Shown here in pieces: positions 43,201 to 52,926 of a stretch of DNA of 64,000 nucleotides. The notes beneath the pieces are model-generated. The model had not been told where the DNA came from, searched no databases, and worked only from the letters and a program-made list of their open reading frames with translations. A program made the translations under genes and the position numbers. The stretch's first letter is position 1; the number at the start of each line of letters is the position of its first letter. Source of the DNA: Ciona intestinalis (Eukaryota; Chordata; Ascidiacea; Phlebobranchia; Cionidae); NCBI RefSeq assembly GCF_000224145.3, contig NC_020166.2, positions 3,093,561-3,157,560 on the forward strand, in the 5' to 3' direction.

Positions 43201-46108
43201 ATAAGCAGTTACATGTATTTTCGAAACAGTGTTGGTCGTTAGATAATAAATACAGCGTACGTTATCGTATTAAGTATTATTATGTTATAGTAGGGTGGAG
43301 GAAGGTGGAACACCTTTAGCACATAATATCCAAATATCCTAACCGTGTTTTAAACAATTAACAACGGTCTATGGAAGTCGGTAGGATACGGTTTTAAAAT
43401 TACTTGAATGTTCTTGGTTCACTATTACAAATGGGAAGAGAAAATATCCCACCTTCCCCTACTGCTGTCCCATCTTCTACTATATTTTAGATGCTTGTAA
43501 TTTCAAACGAATACGTTAGGCCTATATGAAATAAATAAAACGCCTGTCGTTTGCAATAAGACAGTCAAATAACTTCTAGAACAAATGTACTATTCTTTAC
43601 CAGGTTTGCCAGCTATAAGCTGCCCACCATTAGAAAGAGCAAACTGCTCAAAGGCGATACGATCGTTGTGGATATGCGATTACATTAAATGGAGAATCCA
43701 CTCACGTAAAGTTTGGCTGCCAAGCTTCAACAAATGGAGGTAAAATTCCACATTGATTTTTATTAATTACTAATGTAGTTGATCTATAAGATTCTTATAG
43801 TTTTTAAAATACGTTTTTTCATAGTTAATTGCATTTGTTTCCACATGGCATAATCCGTTTCTGTAATATCTGTCCTTCATTTCATTTTTTCTAGTTTGTT
43901 GCGCGACAGTCTTTAAACCAGTTTTATTATATTATTTTGTTGTTGTTTTTTTTGGTCTATTTTATATGTATGGCTGAAAATTTGGTCAATCCATAAGCGA
44001 CCACTGGGTTAAAGCAATTGCCGTTAAGTGATTTTTCTTATAACGACACATGCACCCACAGTGGTGTTAACATCAAGACATGACCGCTTTACAAATTCTT
44101 ACGGTGCTGGCTATCTTTACAAACCAATACTTGGGTTGTTTTACAAACCAATACTTGGCTTTACAAACCAATACTTGGTAAGTATTGGGTTGGGAAAGAT
44201 GGCCAGCACCTTTTCAATTTAGTTTTTTGTCCCATTTCGTATTAAACAAAGAACATTCCCATGACTCCATAACCATAAACCGTTGTTAATTGCTTCAAAC
44301 ACCAACAGGATGTTTGGATATTATGTACTAAAGGTGTCGAACCTACCCCACAGTACTAGTTTATCAATTATTTTCAACAATGGAATCCTACATTGCTGTA
44401 TACTAACCCATTTATATTTATATACAGCGAAGAACACGGCATACCAGTGTCCGTTCCAGAATGCCCAACTTTAGATGTGAAATGCAAAGATGGATCCCAG
44501 GTTTATTGGTATACTGATGCTCACCAATGCTCTACACCATACTGTGCGGGTGGAAGATGTAAGTTACGTTTATTCTTATGGTATATACACAGAGTGGGGT
44601 AAAATGGGACGCAAAGTAGGGGTAGATGGGACACCTTGTCATTCTATTTCCTGGTCCCATTTGGTAGTAAACGAAGAACATTTAAAGAATTTTAAAAGCG
44701 TATTCTCGCGACTTACATACATCTTGTTAATTCTCAAAAACGATTAAGATCTTTGGATATTATGTACTAGGTGTCCTATCTTACCCCACAGTACCATACT
44801 TATTTTTATTTAAACAGCACTGCCTACATTTTATACCTTCATGCGAACAGAGCGTTTTGGTTAGATTTTTTATGGTTTTGCACCGTGGCAGAGTTAATCG
44901 CGCTTGGCTTTAACCCATAGTTTATGGGGCCGAGGCTTGACCCTGCTACTATTGTGGAGGTGTACGTCCTTTTGGGCAAGGCATTTAATGTAAATTGCTC
45001 CAACCAACCGGCCCATTTTAGGCTGTCTAAATTGTCAGACATACATTACAAAAAAATTACAAAAAATAATCACCCAAAGAGTTACATACGTGGTAACACG
45101 CAAGCGCACACGAGTATGCTGAACAGATCACACGAGTTATAACGACTGTCGTTGCGTCACCACGTGGGGATTATTGAGTTCATTCATAAATTACATTCAC
45201 AGAACCGAGTTATTTACCTTCGATGGGCGTTGGTTTGTAATTTAAATTAAGACTTCCCACAGAAAATAATACAATACAGTGTCTAGTCTAATTTACGATC
45301 GGATGTGTTTAAGGTCACGTATACGTACATATATGATTGAAGGTTTATCCCTTAATCTGACATTGCGTTTGAACCATAGCCTAACAGTTTAGATCTTCCA
45401 AAATCTTTTTCACACACGATATCGTTGAAAATACTTTTCCATACGTCATGAGTTATAATACCCACTATGCAGTCTATACGTATTTTTCCTTTATTATGTC
45501 CGACGTAGTGGCATAATTATAGTTAATGCAATTGAACACAAGGAATATTATGAGTTTTATACTTGAACCATTGTGGGCGTATATATTCGTCCTTGTGCGA
45601 CAATTAACGGCAGTTGCTAAAACCCAGTAGTGACTAACAGGTTGCCTAAATTGTTAGCCATACTGTAACAGTTCATAACAAATCACCCAAAGCACAACGT
45701 TACATATACGTGATAACTCGTACGGAAACCACTTGTATGAAATAGGACGTCCTTGTTATAACATTTGTAGTTGCTCGAATACGCGAGAAGTAATAAGCGC
45801 AATGTAAATACGTTATGAAACTGGACCGTTAAATAACACCGTGTATGTTATAGCAGATATTTTTGCCACATTTTTAAAAACAGTTATGGCCAAACTAAAT
45901 TTTTTTTTAACAAAAAGTAGCTCAGATAGTATTTATTTTTTTATAATAAACCAACTTGTATGAGCATGACTTTTAAATGTGTTTTTAAACAGATTCTTCC
46001 GGACCGACGGTTCAAACTTGGAAAAAGGAACACAAAAGCTGGACAATAGTTTACGAGTTGTGGAAATCAACTCCTTCTACTCCAATACCGATCGATCAAA
46101 ACTGCTAA
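40264..46108 (+). CDS. Secreted protein: Ly6/uPAR domain, TIL domain, novel C-terminal module
   Basis: Exons: 40264-40342, 40946-41062, 41413-41583, 43030-43194, 43604-43739, 44428-44558, 45993-46108; 915 nt, 304 residues. Signal peptide (about 1-22, ending near TNGQ). Residues ~28-122 hold ten cysteines ending CNSSKCCDEYLCN, the signature of the three-finger Ly6/uPAR fold. Residues ~124-177 hold ten cysteines in the trypsin-inhibitor-like (TIL) pattern, each half-turn as expected, ending in TADNCP. Residues ~178-304 are the same eight-cysteine module as in the previous gene (ICDYIKWR, SGPTVQTW), with identical intron phases. N-terminal modules are bounded by phase-1 introns. No C-terminal hydrophobic tail, so no GPI anchor despite the Ly6 fold. 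Possible protease-binding or inhibitory role (inference). ATTAAA at 46210-46215 may be the poly(A) signal. Confidence 0.9.
40588..40782 (-). mobile_element. Family M MITE, complete
   Basis: Intron 1 of the Ly6/TIL gene. Left end ATAGCAGTGTGGGTAAAGAT. Confidence 0.8.
41685..41882 (+). mobile_element. Family M MITE, complete
   Basis: Intron 3. Ends TATAGTAGGGTGGGAGATGA and CTTGCCCCACCCTACTATAT. Confidence 0.85.
42282..42491 (+). mobile_element. Family M MITE with repeated left tip
   Basis: TATAGTAGGGTGGGAAAATA is followed at once by TATAGTAAGATGGGACACC. Intron 3. Confidence 0.75.
43286..43485 (-). mobile_element. Family M MITE, complete
   Basis: Intron 4. The right end is partly repeated (CCACCTTCCCCTACTGCTG, then CCCATCTTCTACTATA). 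Confidence 0.75.
43971..44063 (-). repeat. SINE middle fragment
   Basis: AAGCGACCACTGGGTTAAAG and CAATTGCCGTTAAGTG match other copies. The head is lost. Confidence 0.55.
44112..44180 (+). repeat. ~25-bp tandem repeat, three units
   Basis: Unit TTTACAAACCAATACTTGG. Intronic, abutting a MITE. Confidence 0.8.
44183..44358 (+). mobile_element. Family M MITE with 'CACAGTACTA' end
   Basis: Intron 5. Shortened in the middle (CATGACTCCATAACCATAAAC). Confidence 0.7.
44590..44797 (+). mobile_element. Family M MITE with doubled left end
   Basis: AGAGTGGGGTAAAATGGGAC, then AGTAGGGGTAGATGGGACAC. Alternative right end. Intron 6. Confidence 0.75.
44880..45155 (+). mobile_element. tRNA-derived SINE, near full length
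   Basis: Head GCACCGTGGCAGAGTTAATC GCGCTTGGC (split here), body TTGGGCAAGGCATTTAATG and tail ATACGTGGTAACACGCAAG with ACGAGTTATAACGACTGTCG. The only copy in plus orientation with its head in place. It lies in intron 6. Confidence 0.7.
45585..45745 (+). repeat. SINE body fragment
   Basis: GTAGTGACTAACAGGTTGCC and AATCACCCAAAGCACAACG. Intron 6. Confidence 0.55.
45862..45972 (+). repeat. Right-end fragment of the TTAA-flanked element
   Basis: GTTATGGCCAAACTAAAT and AAACCAACTTGTATGAGC match the right end of the element at 51390-52480. It lies just before the last exon of the Ly6/TIL gene. Confidence 0.65.
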
Positions 46109-46277
46109 GATCCATCTTCACTCTTACACTGCTTCAGTATTTACTTAGATTAAAACTTATAAATATTCCCACATACTTCAGTCCCACATCATGTTTGTAT
46201 AGAAATATTATTAAAGGTCATGATCACATTTTATCGGTATAGCATTCAATACTGGTGCATTATTTCAGTTAAACTTC

Positions 46278-46476
46278 ATATAGTAGGGTGGGGAAAGACG
46301 GGACACCTTTACTACGGAATATCCTAATATCCTGATCGTGTTTTAAACTATTAACAACGATCTATGGGAGTCATGATAATACATATTTATAATTCTTTGA
46401 ATGTTCTTTGTTTACAACCAAATGCGACGAGAAAATAGAATAAAAAAGGGTGTCCTATCTTCCCCCACCCTACTAT
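46278..46476 (-). mobile_element. Family M MITE, complete, near consensus
   Basis: Ends TATAGTAGGGTGGGGAAAGA and CTTCCCCCACCCTACTATAT. Confidence 0.9.
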
Positions 46477-46932
46477 ATGTGAAAAAAGGTAAAATTAAAA
46501 ACACGTGTGCTTATTTTATAGTTGTAGCTACATATAGTTATATTAATGTATTAATGCGTGTAGCAGAGTCCGTAGATAAACAATGTTCATACACGGAGAC
46601 TGGCTTGTAGAAATGCAATGTTTTGCAAAAGAATACTGAAAAGTTAGTAAACTGAATCGGCTGTACTCTGTTTTTACAGTGTAAAACCTGATTGGTAGTT
46701 TTATGATTCAAAAAATATTTGTTGAAGAACGAAAGATCACTGCTTTAGATAAATGTTTGTAGCTGCTGTATCTGTTTAATGCATAATAAATGCTAAACAT
46801 TGCAATAACGATTTCGAGTCCCCAGTTCTAGTCTTAGTTGCCGAATAGACCTAAAAAGTGTCTTTCGGCAGAATGTTTAACTTTGGGTCTTTAGTTGTAT
46901 AATCCGTAAGCTGTAGTAAGTACCAACAAATA

Positions 46933-47128
46933 AATAGTAGAGTGGGGGAATATGGGACACCTTTCACTCTATTTTCTCGTCCCATTTGGTAGTAAATCGA
47001 AACATTCAAAGAATTATAAAACGGTATATTCTCACGACTCCCATGGACCGTTGTTAATTGTTTAAAATACGATCAGGATATTTGGATATTTGTGCTGAAG
47101 GTGTCCCGTCTTACCCCACAGTAATATA
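46933..47128 (+). mobile_element. Family M MITE with 'CACAGTAATATA' end
   Basis: Left end AATAGTAGAGTGGGGGAATA. Confidence 0.85.
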
Positions 47129-47398
47129 CCAAGTAAGCTAATATAGTCTATTTAGTGTATTCTGCAGAACATGTAAGTATAGAGAAACGTGGCGCAAGAG
47201 ACTGTGGTTAATAATTGCCAGGGTTAGATTGTGTAATCTAATTATTGTTAAGCAGCGCGTTTTCCTTTTCCTGCGGCCTGAGCGGTTTTAATTCTTCAAC
47301 TATGCAACGTAATTGGCCAGCGGCGGGTTGGAAAATTTAAGGTCCAAAAGTCAAGGTTTGTTTCTGTAGTTTGCGCTATGTACTCATTGAATATTCAT

Positions 47399-47594
47399 GT
47401 ATAATGGAGGTGAGGAGATGGACAACTTTAGCACGTAATATCGAAATATCCTGATCGTGTTTTGAACAAGTACTAAAGGCCCATGGGAGTCGTAAGGATA
47501 CGAATTTATAATTCGTTGAATGTTTTTTGTTTAATACCAAATTGGACGAGAAAATAGCATGAAAATGCGTCCCATCTTCCCCCGCCCTACTACA
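47399..47594 (-). mobile_element. Family M MITE, complete
   Basis: Left end eroded (GTATAATGGAGGTGAGGAG), right end CTTCCCCCGCCCTACTACAT. It ends ~43 bases before the SDR poly(A) signal. Confidence 0.8.
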
Positions 47595-47636
47595 TATAAT
47601 TGTATTTTGCACTTACGTGCTCAATAAAAGTGTATA

Positions 47637-47642
47637 TTTATT
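47637..47642 (-). other. Poly(A) signal of the SDR gene
   Basis: AATAAA on the minus strand, 64 bases past the stop. Confidence 0.5.
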
Positions 47643-47705
47643 TGACTGTACATATAGAATATTGCAACACGCTAAGTTACAGAAAATAATTATTATTGCA
47701 TTTGT

Positions 47706-50700
47706 TTATGATGATTCAGACAACCCGGTCGCTTTGAGGCTAACTTCCCACAACCTCTTCGCGTCTTCGTCGTTTTTCGCTTGGTCGCTTTCATTTGCTT
47801 GTACACAGTTACTAAAATCAAAGAATTGACTTTTATTTGATAAAATGAATGCAGAGATTATAGTGTTATTAAACAGAAGAGCAATAATTTGAATAAAATC
47901 GCGCCTAGTAAGCCACGCGTTGGTGGTCGTTGTTGTTTTTCTCGAAATAAGTAAATTCGCTTATGTAATAACGTTTTACCGTTGATATAAAGAAGCGTTA
48001 GTGGAAATTCAGCATATTTAAAAACTAGACGGGCATCTAACCCTGGTTGAGCAATCAAAGGAAAGATCTCCAATCTATTGCCATAAAGTCCTTGTCGCCT
48101 ATACTTTCAAGAAGTAACACGCTTCTGGTAAGGTCCGTGTGTTACCGCCAAGGCCTATAGGATCCAGAGTGTTGAAATAATAAACCAACTGTATAGCCTA
48201 AATCCCAGGCTTCACTGCATGCAACAGCATAGGTCCTATCCTATTCAATAGGACCTCACCCATGTAAAATAAAACTTACAACTAAGTAAATAGTAAATAA
48301 GTTGAGCTAAACATACGTGAAGTATTTCCCAGTAACATTTTCCAGTTCTGGGGCAACGCTAAGGTAGATGTTTGTCTGAGCACCTCGTTTAGCAGTCACA
48401 CCAAACAGCTTCATGTAAGGCGTTATAAAAAAGCCCATTAGAGACCAGGTCCCAGTTACATGTCTTTGAAGATCAGTGTTTACGGAGCCAGGGTGCAGAG
48501 AGTTGGCAGTGACGTTTGTGCCTGTAGATGAGATGGGTAATATAGTACTGTGGGGTAAGATGGGATACTGTTTGAACCTAAATCCCATATTCCCCACTGT
48601 TCTTTATGTAAAAGGAAACCATCAGGTAGAATTATTGCAGTTAATATTTATGAGATATTTAACATGAGTGTTTATACGCGGATCAATGTATTGAAGACAT
48701 AAAAGGATGGGGGTAGACGGATCACCTTAAGCACATAATATCCAAATATCCTGGTCGTGTTTTAAACAATTAACAACGGCCTACGGGAGTCGTGGGGTAA
48801 TGGTTTTATAATTCTTTAAATGTTCTTTGTTTACTTCCAAATTGCACGAGAAAATAGATTCTAATGATGTCCCATCTTCCCCCTACTATATATAACAAAG
48901 AATGTATAGGCTATATTGGAGAAGCAAACATATTGTCCCATTTGAGTATAAACACCCCGTATTTCCAATAAAGGGCAACTTTTAAATTGTAATGGCCAAC
49001 AAATCTTATGCTATGGAGTTTTGACTAATACAGCAATATGATATTGCTGTATTACTGTAAAGGCATTTAGGTTTTACCTTCCAGTCTTCTGCTTAGTTCC
49101 CTTGTAAAGAGTATGTTCATTAATTTGCTTCTGCCATAAGCCCCCGTTTCAGAATAGTTGTTGTCATAGTTCATATCGTCCCAGTCAATTTTAGTCGAGA
49201 ACATGCGGTGGGCGATTGAAGATACATTCACGATGCGACTTGGGGCGCTTCTCTAAGTTGGTTGAATGTATTTTTTTGGTTATGTGTAAATTAGGTCGGC
49301 TTCAATTTACATTTAAAAGCAATTTACGGAAACGTACATGCTATATTTAGTACTGTGGGGGAGGATGAGACATTTTTAGCAAATAATATACAAAAATCTT
49401 GATCTTGTTTTAAACAGTTAACAACAGTTTATGGAAATCATGAGGATACGGTTTTATAATTGTTTAAATGTTCTCTTTTTACTACCAAATGGGTCGAGGA
49501 AATAAAATGAAACGTTGTCCCATCTTTTCCCACCCTACTATATATTTGTTTCTTTACAAACCTTAACAAGATCAAGCAAAAGATTTGTAAGCAGAAAGTG
49601 GCCGAGATGGTTAACACCATATTGAGTCTCAAATCCATCTTCGGTTTTGCCTTTTGGGCACATCATTATACCTGGCAACACATAAATATATTTTCAACTT
49701 GTTACGTTTATGGAAAATATACACCGTTCTGTTGATTTTTTGTAAAAAGTTAGATTTAAAATCAGAAATGCCACTTCAAATAGAAAATTCGACAGACTTT
49801 AACACCTGACGAGCTCTATGTGTGGCAGCACCGTGGGTGTTGGGGTAATAATGGACCATCTGTGGCCTTATTTGACGACTAACGAGTGTTAAATAATTTA
49901 AGTCGCGAGCGTCACCGCATATTTGAACGCTGGCGCTTGAGCGATTGTGACGCTGGCGCTTGAACGATTGCTTTGGAAACGCCATGATAAAAGATACCGA
50001 ATACATTGCTTTTTCAAGGCGTATATAAAACTGTTTTTGTATCGATTTTCTTAAACGTTAAAACTACTAACAAATATTTTTTATTTAACGATTTTTTTGT
50101 TGCAAAACCTGCGCAATGGTTTATGGTAACATAGTTCTTAGAATTGTAATATAGAAGGGTTGGGGAGGATGGGACTTTTTGTTCTATTTTCTTGCCCCAT
50201 TTGGTAGTCAAAGAACATTAAAAGAAATATAAATCCGTTTCCTCGCGACTCCCATACAGACCGTTGGTTATTGTTTAAAACACGACCAGGCTATAAGGAT
50301 ATTATGTGCTAAAGGTGTCCCATCTCCCCCCACCCTACTATATGTCAATAACTTTACGCGGCGATTATAGAACGTCACATCTTACACATATGATGACATA
50401 TAAGTTACAATATATAAACAGTTCCATACCTGCATTATTTAGCAAAACGTCGATTCTGCTTTCGTTTTCATTCACATCCTTTGCAAATGCGCGCACAGAA
50501 GCGAAAGATGCCAAATCTAGTTGCTTCAAAATAACTTTATCTTCGTTACCTCCGGTTTCTGCAACTATCTGCAAAGTAAAGTACTGTGGGTTGTCTTTGT
50601 CTTTTCGTTAAAGATATTTCTAAGTTTTCACTACCGTAATCGAAGATACAAACAAAATTATTCTTATTAATATTTTATTCATATCTTACCCGCTTTTTCG

Positions 50701-50872
50701 CTTCTTCTGCTTTCTCAATGTTTCTGCAACCGAGAATTACTCTTGCTTCGCGCTTTACAAAGTCGATTGCACTTTCCAAACCGATTCCAGTATTAGCGCC
50801 CGTTATAAGGACGGTTTTCCCCATCATTTTAATATCAGAATTGACCCAGCCACGAGATACACTTTTCGACAT
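47706..50872 (-). CDS. Retinol dehydrogenase-like short-chain dehydrogenase (SDR)
   Basis: NAD(P)-dependent oxidoreductase resembling RDH11-14/DHRS13. Exons in order: 50690-50872, 50430-50568, 49562-49671, 49078-49252, 48317-48521, 47706-47811; 918 nt, 305 residues, normal length. Rossmann motif TGANTGIG near residue 25, NNAG, catalytic Ser in VNVSSIAH, active-site YGRSK (YxxxK), and LHPGSV after it. The last exon is easy to miss: [12 protein letters not shown], with [12 protein letters not shown], restores the family's usual C-terminus after a GTATGT donor. The N-terminus lacks the membrane anchor of RDH11, so it may be soluble or peripherally bound. Substrate unknown; retinoid or other aldehyde is a family-based guess. 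Converges on the Ly6/TIL gene and carries MITEs in its introns. Confidence 0.93.
48180..48272. repeat. Fragment of the GGGGTAAT foldback family
   Basis: CCTAAATCCCAGGCTTC and AGGACCTCACCCATGTA. In the last SDR intron. Confidence 0.5.
48541..48602. mobile_element. 62-bp minimal family M derivative
   Basis: Little more than two inverted ends (ACTGTGGGGTAAGATGGGAT; ATCCCATATTCCCCACTGT), 20 bases upstream of the SDR exon 5 acceptor. Confidence 0.65.
48704..48890 (-). mobile_element. Family M MITE
   Basis: Left tip AGGATGGGGGTAGACGGATC, right end CATCTTCCCCCTACTATA. SDR intron 4. Confidence 0.75.
49346..49542 (-). mobile_element. Family M MITE with mixed ends
   Basis: Left end TTAGTACTGTGGGGGAGGAT (alternative type), right end CCCACCCTACTATAT (main type). 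A hybrid or recombinant copy. Confidence 0.8.
50149..50342 (+). mobile_element. Family M MITE, complete
   Basis: SDR intron 2. Left tip AATATAGAAGGGTTGGGGAG. Confidence 0.8.
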
Positions 50873-51227
50873 GATTGCTTACTAGCAAGTCCTTCTAAAA
50901 CACTAAACCGCTGTTCTTTACCACCTCTTAAATACAGTTAACACATGCGGTGAATCTAGCCGTGTCAGAATGACTTAACAGCTTCATAAAAACTGAAAGC
51001 ACTACACTGATGTTTTTATTCATTTTTATACATCTTATACACATGTGACTATGCGGTAAACACTTGTAGTACTCGTTTGAGTGTTTACGCACACGATGAC
51101 TTGACAGTTTTAAAGAAACTTTTTTCTCTCTCCCTGTCTCTCTCTTTTCATTCTCTCTTTATTTCCCACTCTTTTATCCATTTCTCTCTATGATTGCTTT
51201 CGCTGATTTGCACAGCATGAATGAATG

Positions 51228-51389
51228 TATCTTGATTTATCCTCGCGGAAAACGAGTTCTTAAACACGGGTGTTCTGTTACATACACCTCTTCCCAGCTT
51301 GCGAGTTAACAAGTATGTTACTTTTTGGTTAGTTATTTTTTATGCACGCCTGATAAAATTGAACAACCCGTTAGTGACCACTGGATTAA
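51228..51389 (-). mobile_element. SINE, tail-side half, interrupted
   Basis: TTATCCTCGCGGAAAACGAG and GTTAGTGACCACTGGATTAA. It continues at 52481 after the inserted element. Confidence 0.75.
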
Positions 51390-52480
51390 AGAGTCCGGCC
51401 CACGGTTCTCATGGTTGCGCAGTTTTTTGCATAAGAATAAAGTTTTATGTCTACTGATGCTAAATTCACAGCCAGTGTGTGAAAATTCGCTTTAATTTAA
51501 AAGTTATGAACGTTTAAAAAATCAAATTTCAAAGTTGTAAAAAACGTCACTCGCGGGCACTGTGACGTCACAATGCAATATTTCGTTTATGGGGAAAACC
51601 CGTTATCGTTTATTGGTGCAATTTTGATAGATAAGCAAATCACAACGTTTTTTAAGGTATTAACAATACCTATGGCTTCAGCAACTTATTGGAAGCTATT
51701 TCCTAGGGATCAGTGTATAACCAAACAAAATAGCCTACCAAGCTTAGTGGAGAATTAGTTTTCGTGACTTTCTAGGGTTCAGATTTTAAATTCTTTTTGT
51801 TTCTTCCCTATATGGCATAGACTATATTTATATCTGTATTTAAAGTTACCATATAGGAGTTACCATAAGCCGANNNNNNNNNNNNNNNNNNNNNNNNNNN
51901 NNNNNNNNNNNNNNNNNNNNNNNATTTTCCATGGTCTTGGCCTGTCTACTTCCCCAACACTTGCGGGAAGTACAGGTTCAAACTGGAAAGGCTCAATACC
52001 TATTGCTAGTGGACTAGGATCTTCGCCTATGTCACTTCATCAGATGAAATACTTCTATCTGACTATGCATCGCACACTGACACTTTTACATTATTGTTAA
52101 CTGACAAATTTAAATAGCGTAATACTGTAATACACTTACAAACAATTTTAAAAAATATTAATTTTAAACTAAAATCAGGCCACGGCATTACCTACGCATA
52201 TTTCTTAATTTAAAAGTAACAGAAAATGCTATGTCGACGGTACACTCTGTTTTGCTGCAAACAGCAAAGCCTAAATCAGCTGATCGATTAGAAAAGATCG
52301 TGACGTAATTTACGTCATAGTGCCCGCGAGTGACGCAACAATAGGCGAATTTTTTGGCACTTTTTAAAACGTTTTTTTGGCCAAACTAAATATTTTTTTC
52401 ACAAAAAAATACCACAGATAGTATTTATTAAGTGTAAATTTTCAATTAAAACCAACTTGTATGAGCGTGGTCCAGACTCT
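51390..52480. mobile_element. TTAA-flanked, piggyBac-like non-autonomous DNA element
   Basis: The ends AGAGTCCGGCCCACG and CGTGGTCCAGACTCT are inverted repeats with TTAA directly outside each (51386-51389 and 52481-52484). TTAA duplication is the hallmark of piggyBac. About 1.1 kb including an N-gap (51874-51923). No transposase frame. Both halves carry inverted subterminal GTGACGT/GCCCGCGAGTGACG motifs. Confidence 0.75.
51874..51923. other. Assembly gap (50 N)
   Basis: Inside the TTAA-flanked element. Confidence 0.99.
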
Positions 52481-52585
52481 TTAAAGCAATTGCCCGTACG
52501 TGTCTTGCTTAAGGACACATATGCCCACAATGGTAGTAGCGACGAGCCAGTAACGAAAGCGATTCCCCGACTTGTGAACTATGGA
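52481..52585 (-). mobile_element. SINE, head-side half, interrupted
   Basis: Continues the half ending at 51389 (AAAGCAATTGCC, CTTGCTTAAGGACACATA), then the tRNA-like head remnant. Confidence 0.7.
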
Positions 52586-52717
52586 CAACTATACAGTTTC
52601 ACATGTACAATACACCAAGAGCGAACAAGATGTTTTTACCAACGCAAAACTAATTAAACGAATAAAGAAGTCAAAAACAGTACACAAGTCAAATTGATAA
52701 TCATTCCATGGTATAAT

Positions 52718-52895
52718 GTAGTAGGGTGGGAGAAGTTAAAACCCAAATATCTTGATCGTGTTTTAAACAATTAACAACGGTCTATGGAAGTCGTAGGGAT
52801 ACGGTTTTATAATCTTTTGAATGTTTTTAATTGTTTGCTACCGAATTGGACGAGAAAACAGAATGAAAATTTGTCCCATCTCTCCCACCTTATAC
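52718..52895 (-). mobile_element. Family M MITE abutting the ZP gene 3' end
   Basis: TAGTAGGGTGGGAGAAGTT left end with a short deletion. The right end CCATCTCTCCCACCTTATA adjoins the ZP poly(A) signal. Confidence 0.8.
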
Positions 52896-52901
52896 TTTAT
52901 T
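52896..52901 (-). other. Poly(A) signal of the ZP gene
   Basis: AATAAA on the minus strand, 26 bases past the stop and at the edge of a MITE. Confidence 0.55.
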
Positions 52902-52926
52902 GTATAAGCCACGAGTGTATATAGGT

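Larger units (their letters stand above)
46109..47705. other. Convergent intergenic region (Ly6/TIL gene and SDR)
   Basis: Mostly three MITE copies. No further gene seen. Confidence 0.5.
50873..52926. other. Intergenic region with nested transposable elements
   Basis: A SINE interrupted by a TTAA-flanked element, then a MITE at the 3' end of the ZP gene. No gene seen. Confidence 0.6.

Noticed and set aside
44880-44960. Functional tRNA gene
   Set aside because: It is the head of a dispersed SINE; the cloverleaf arms do not close properly and the sequence recurs in several copies.
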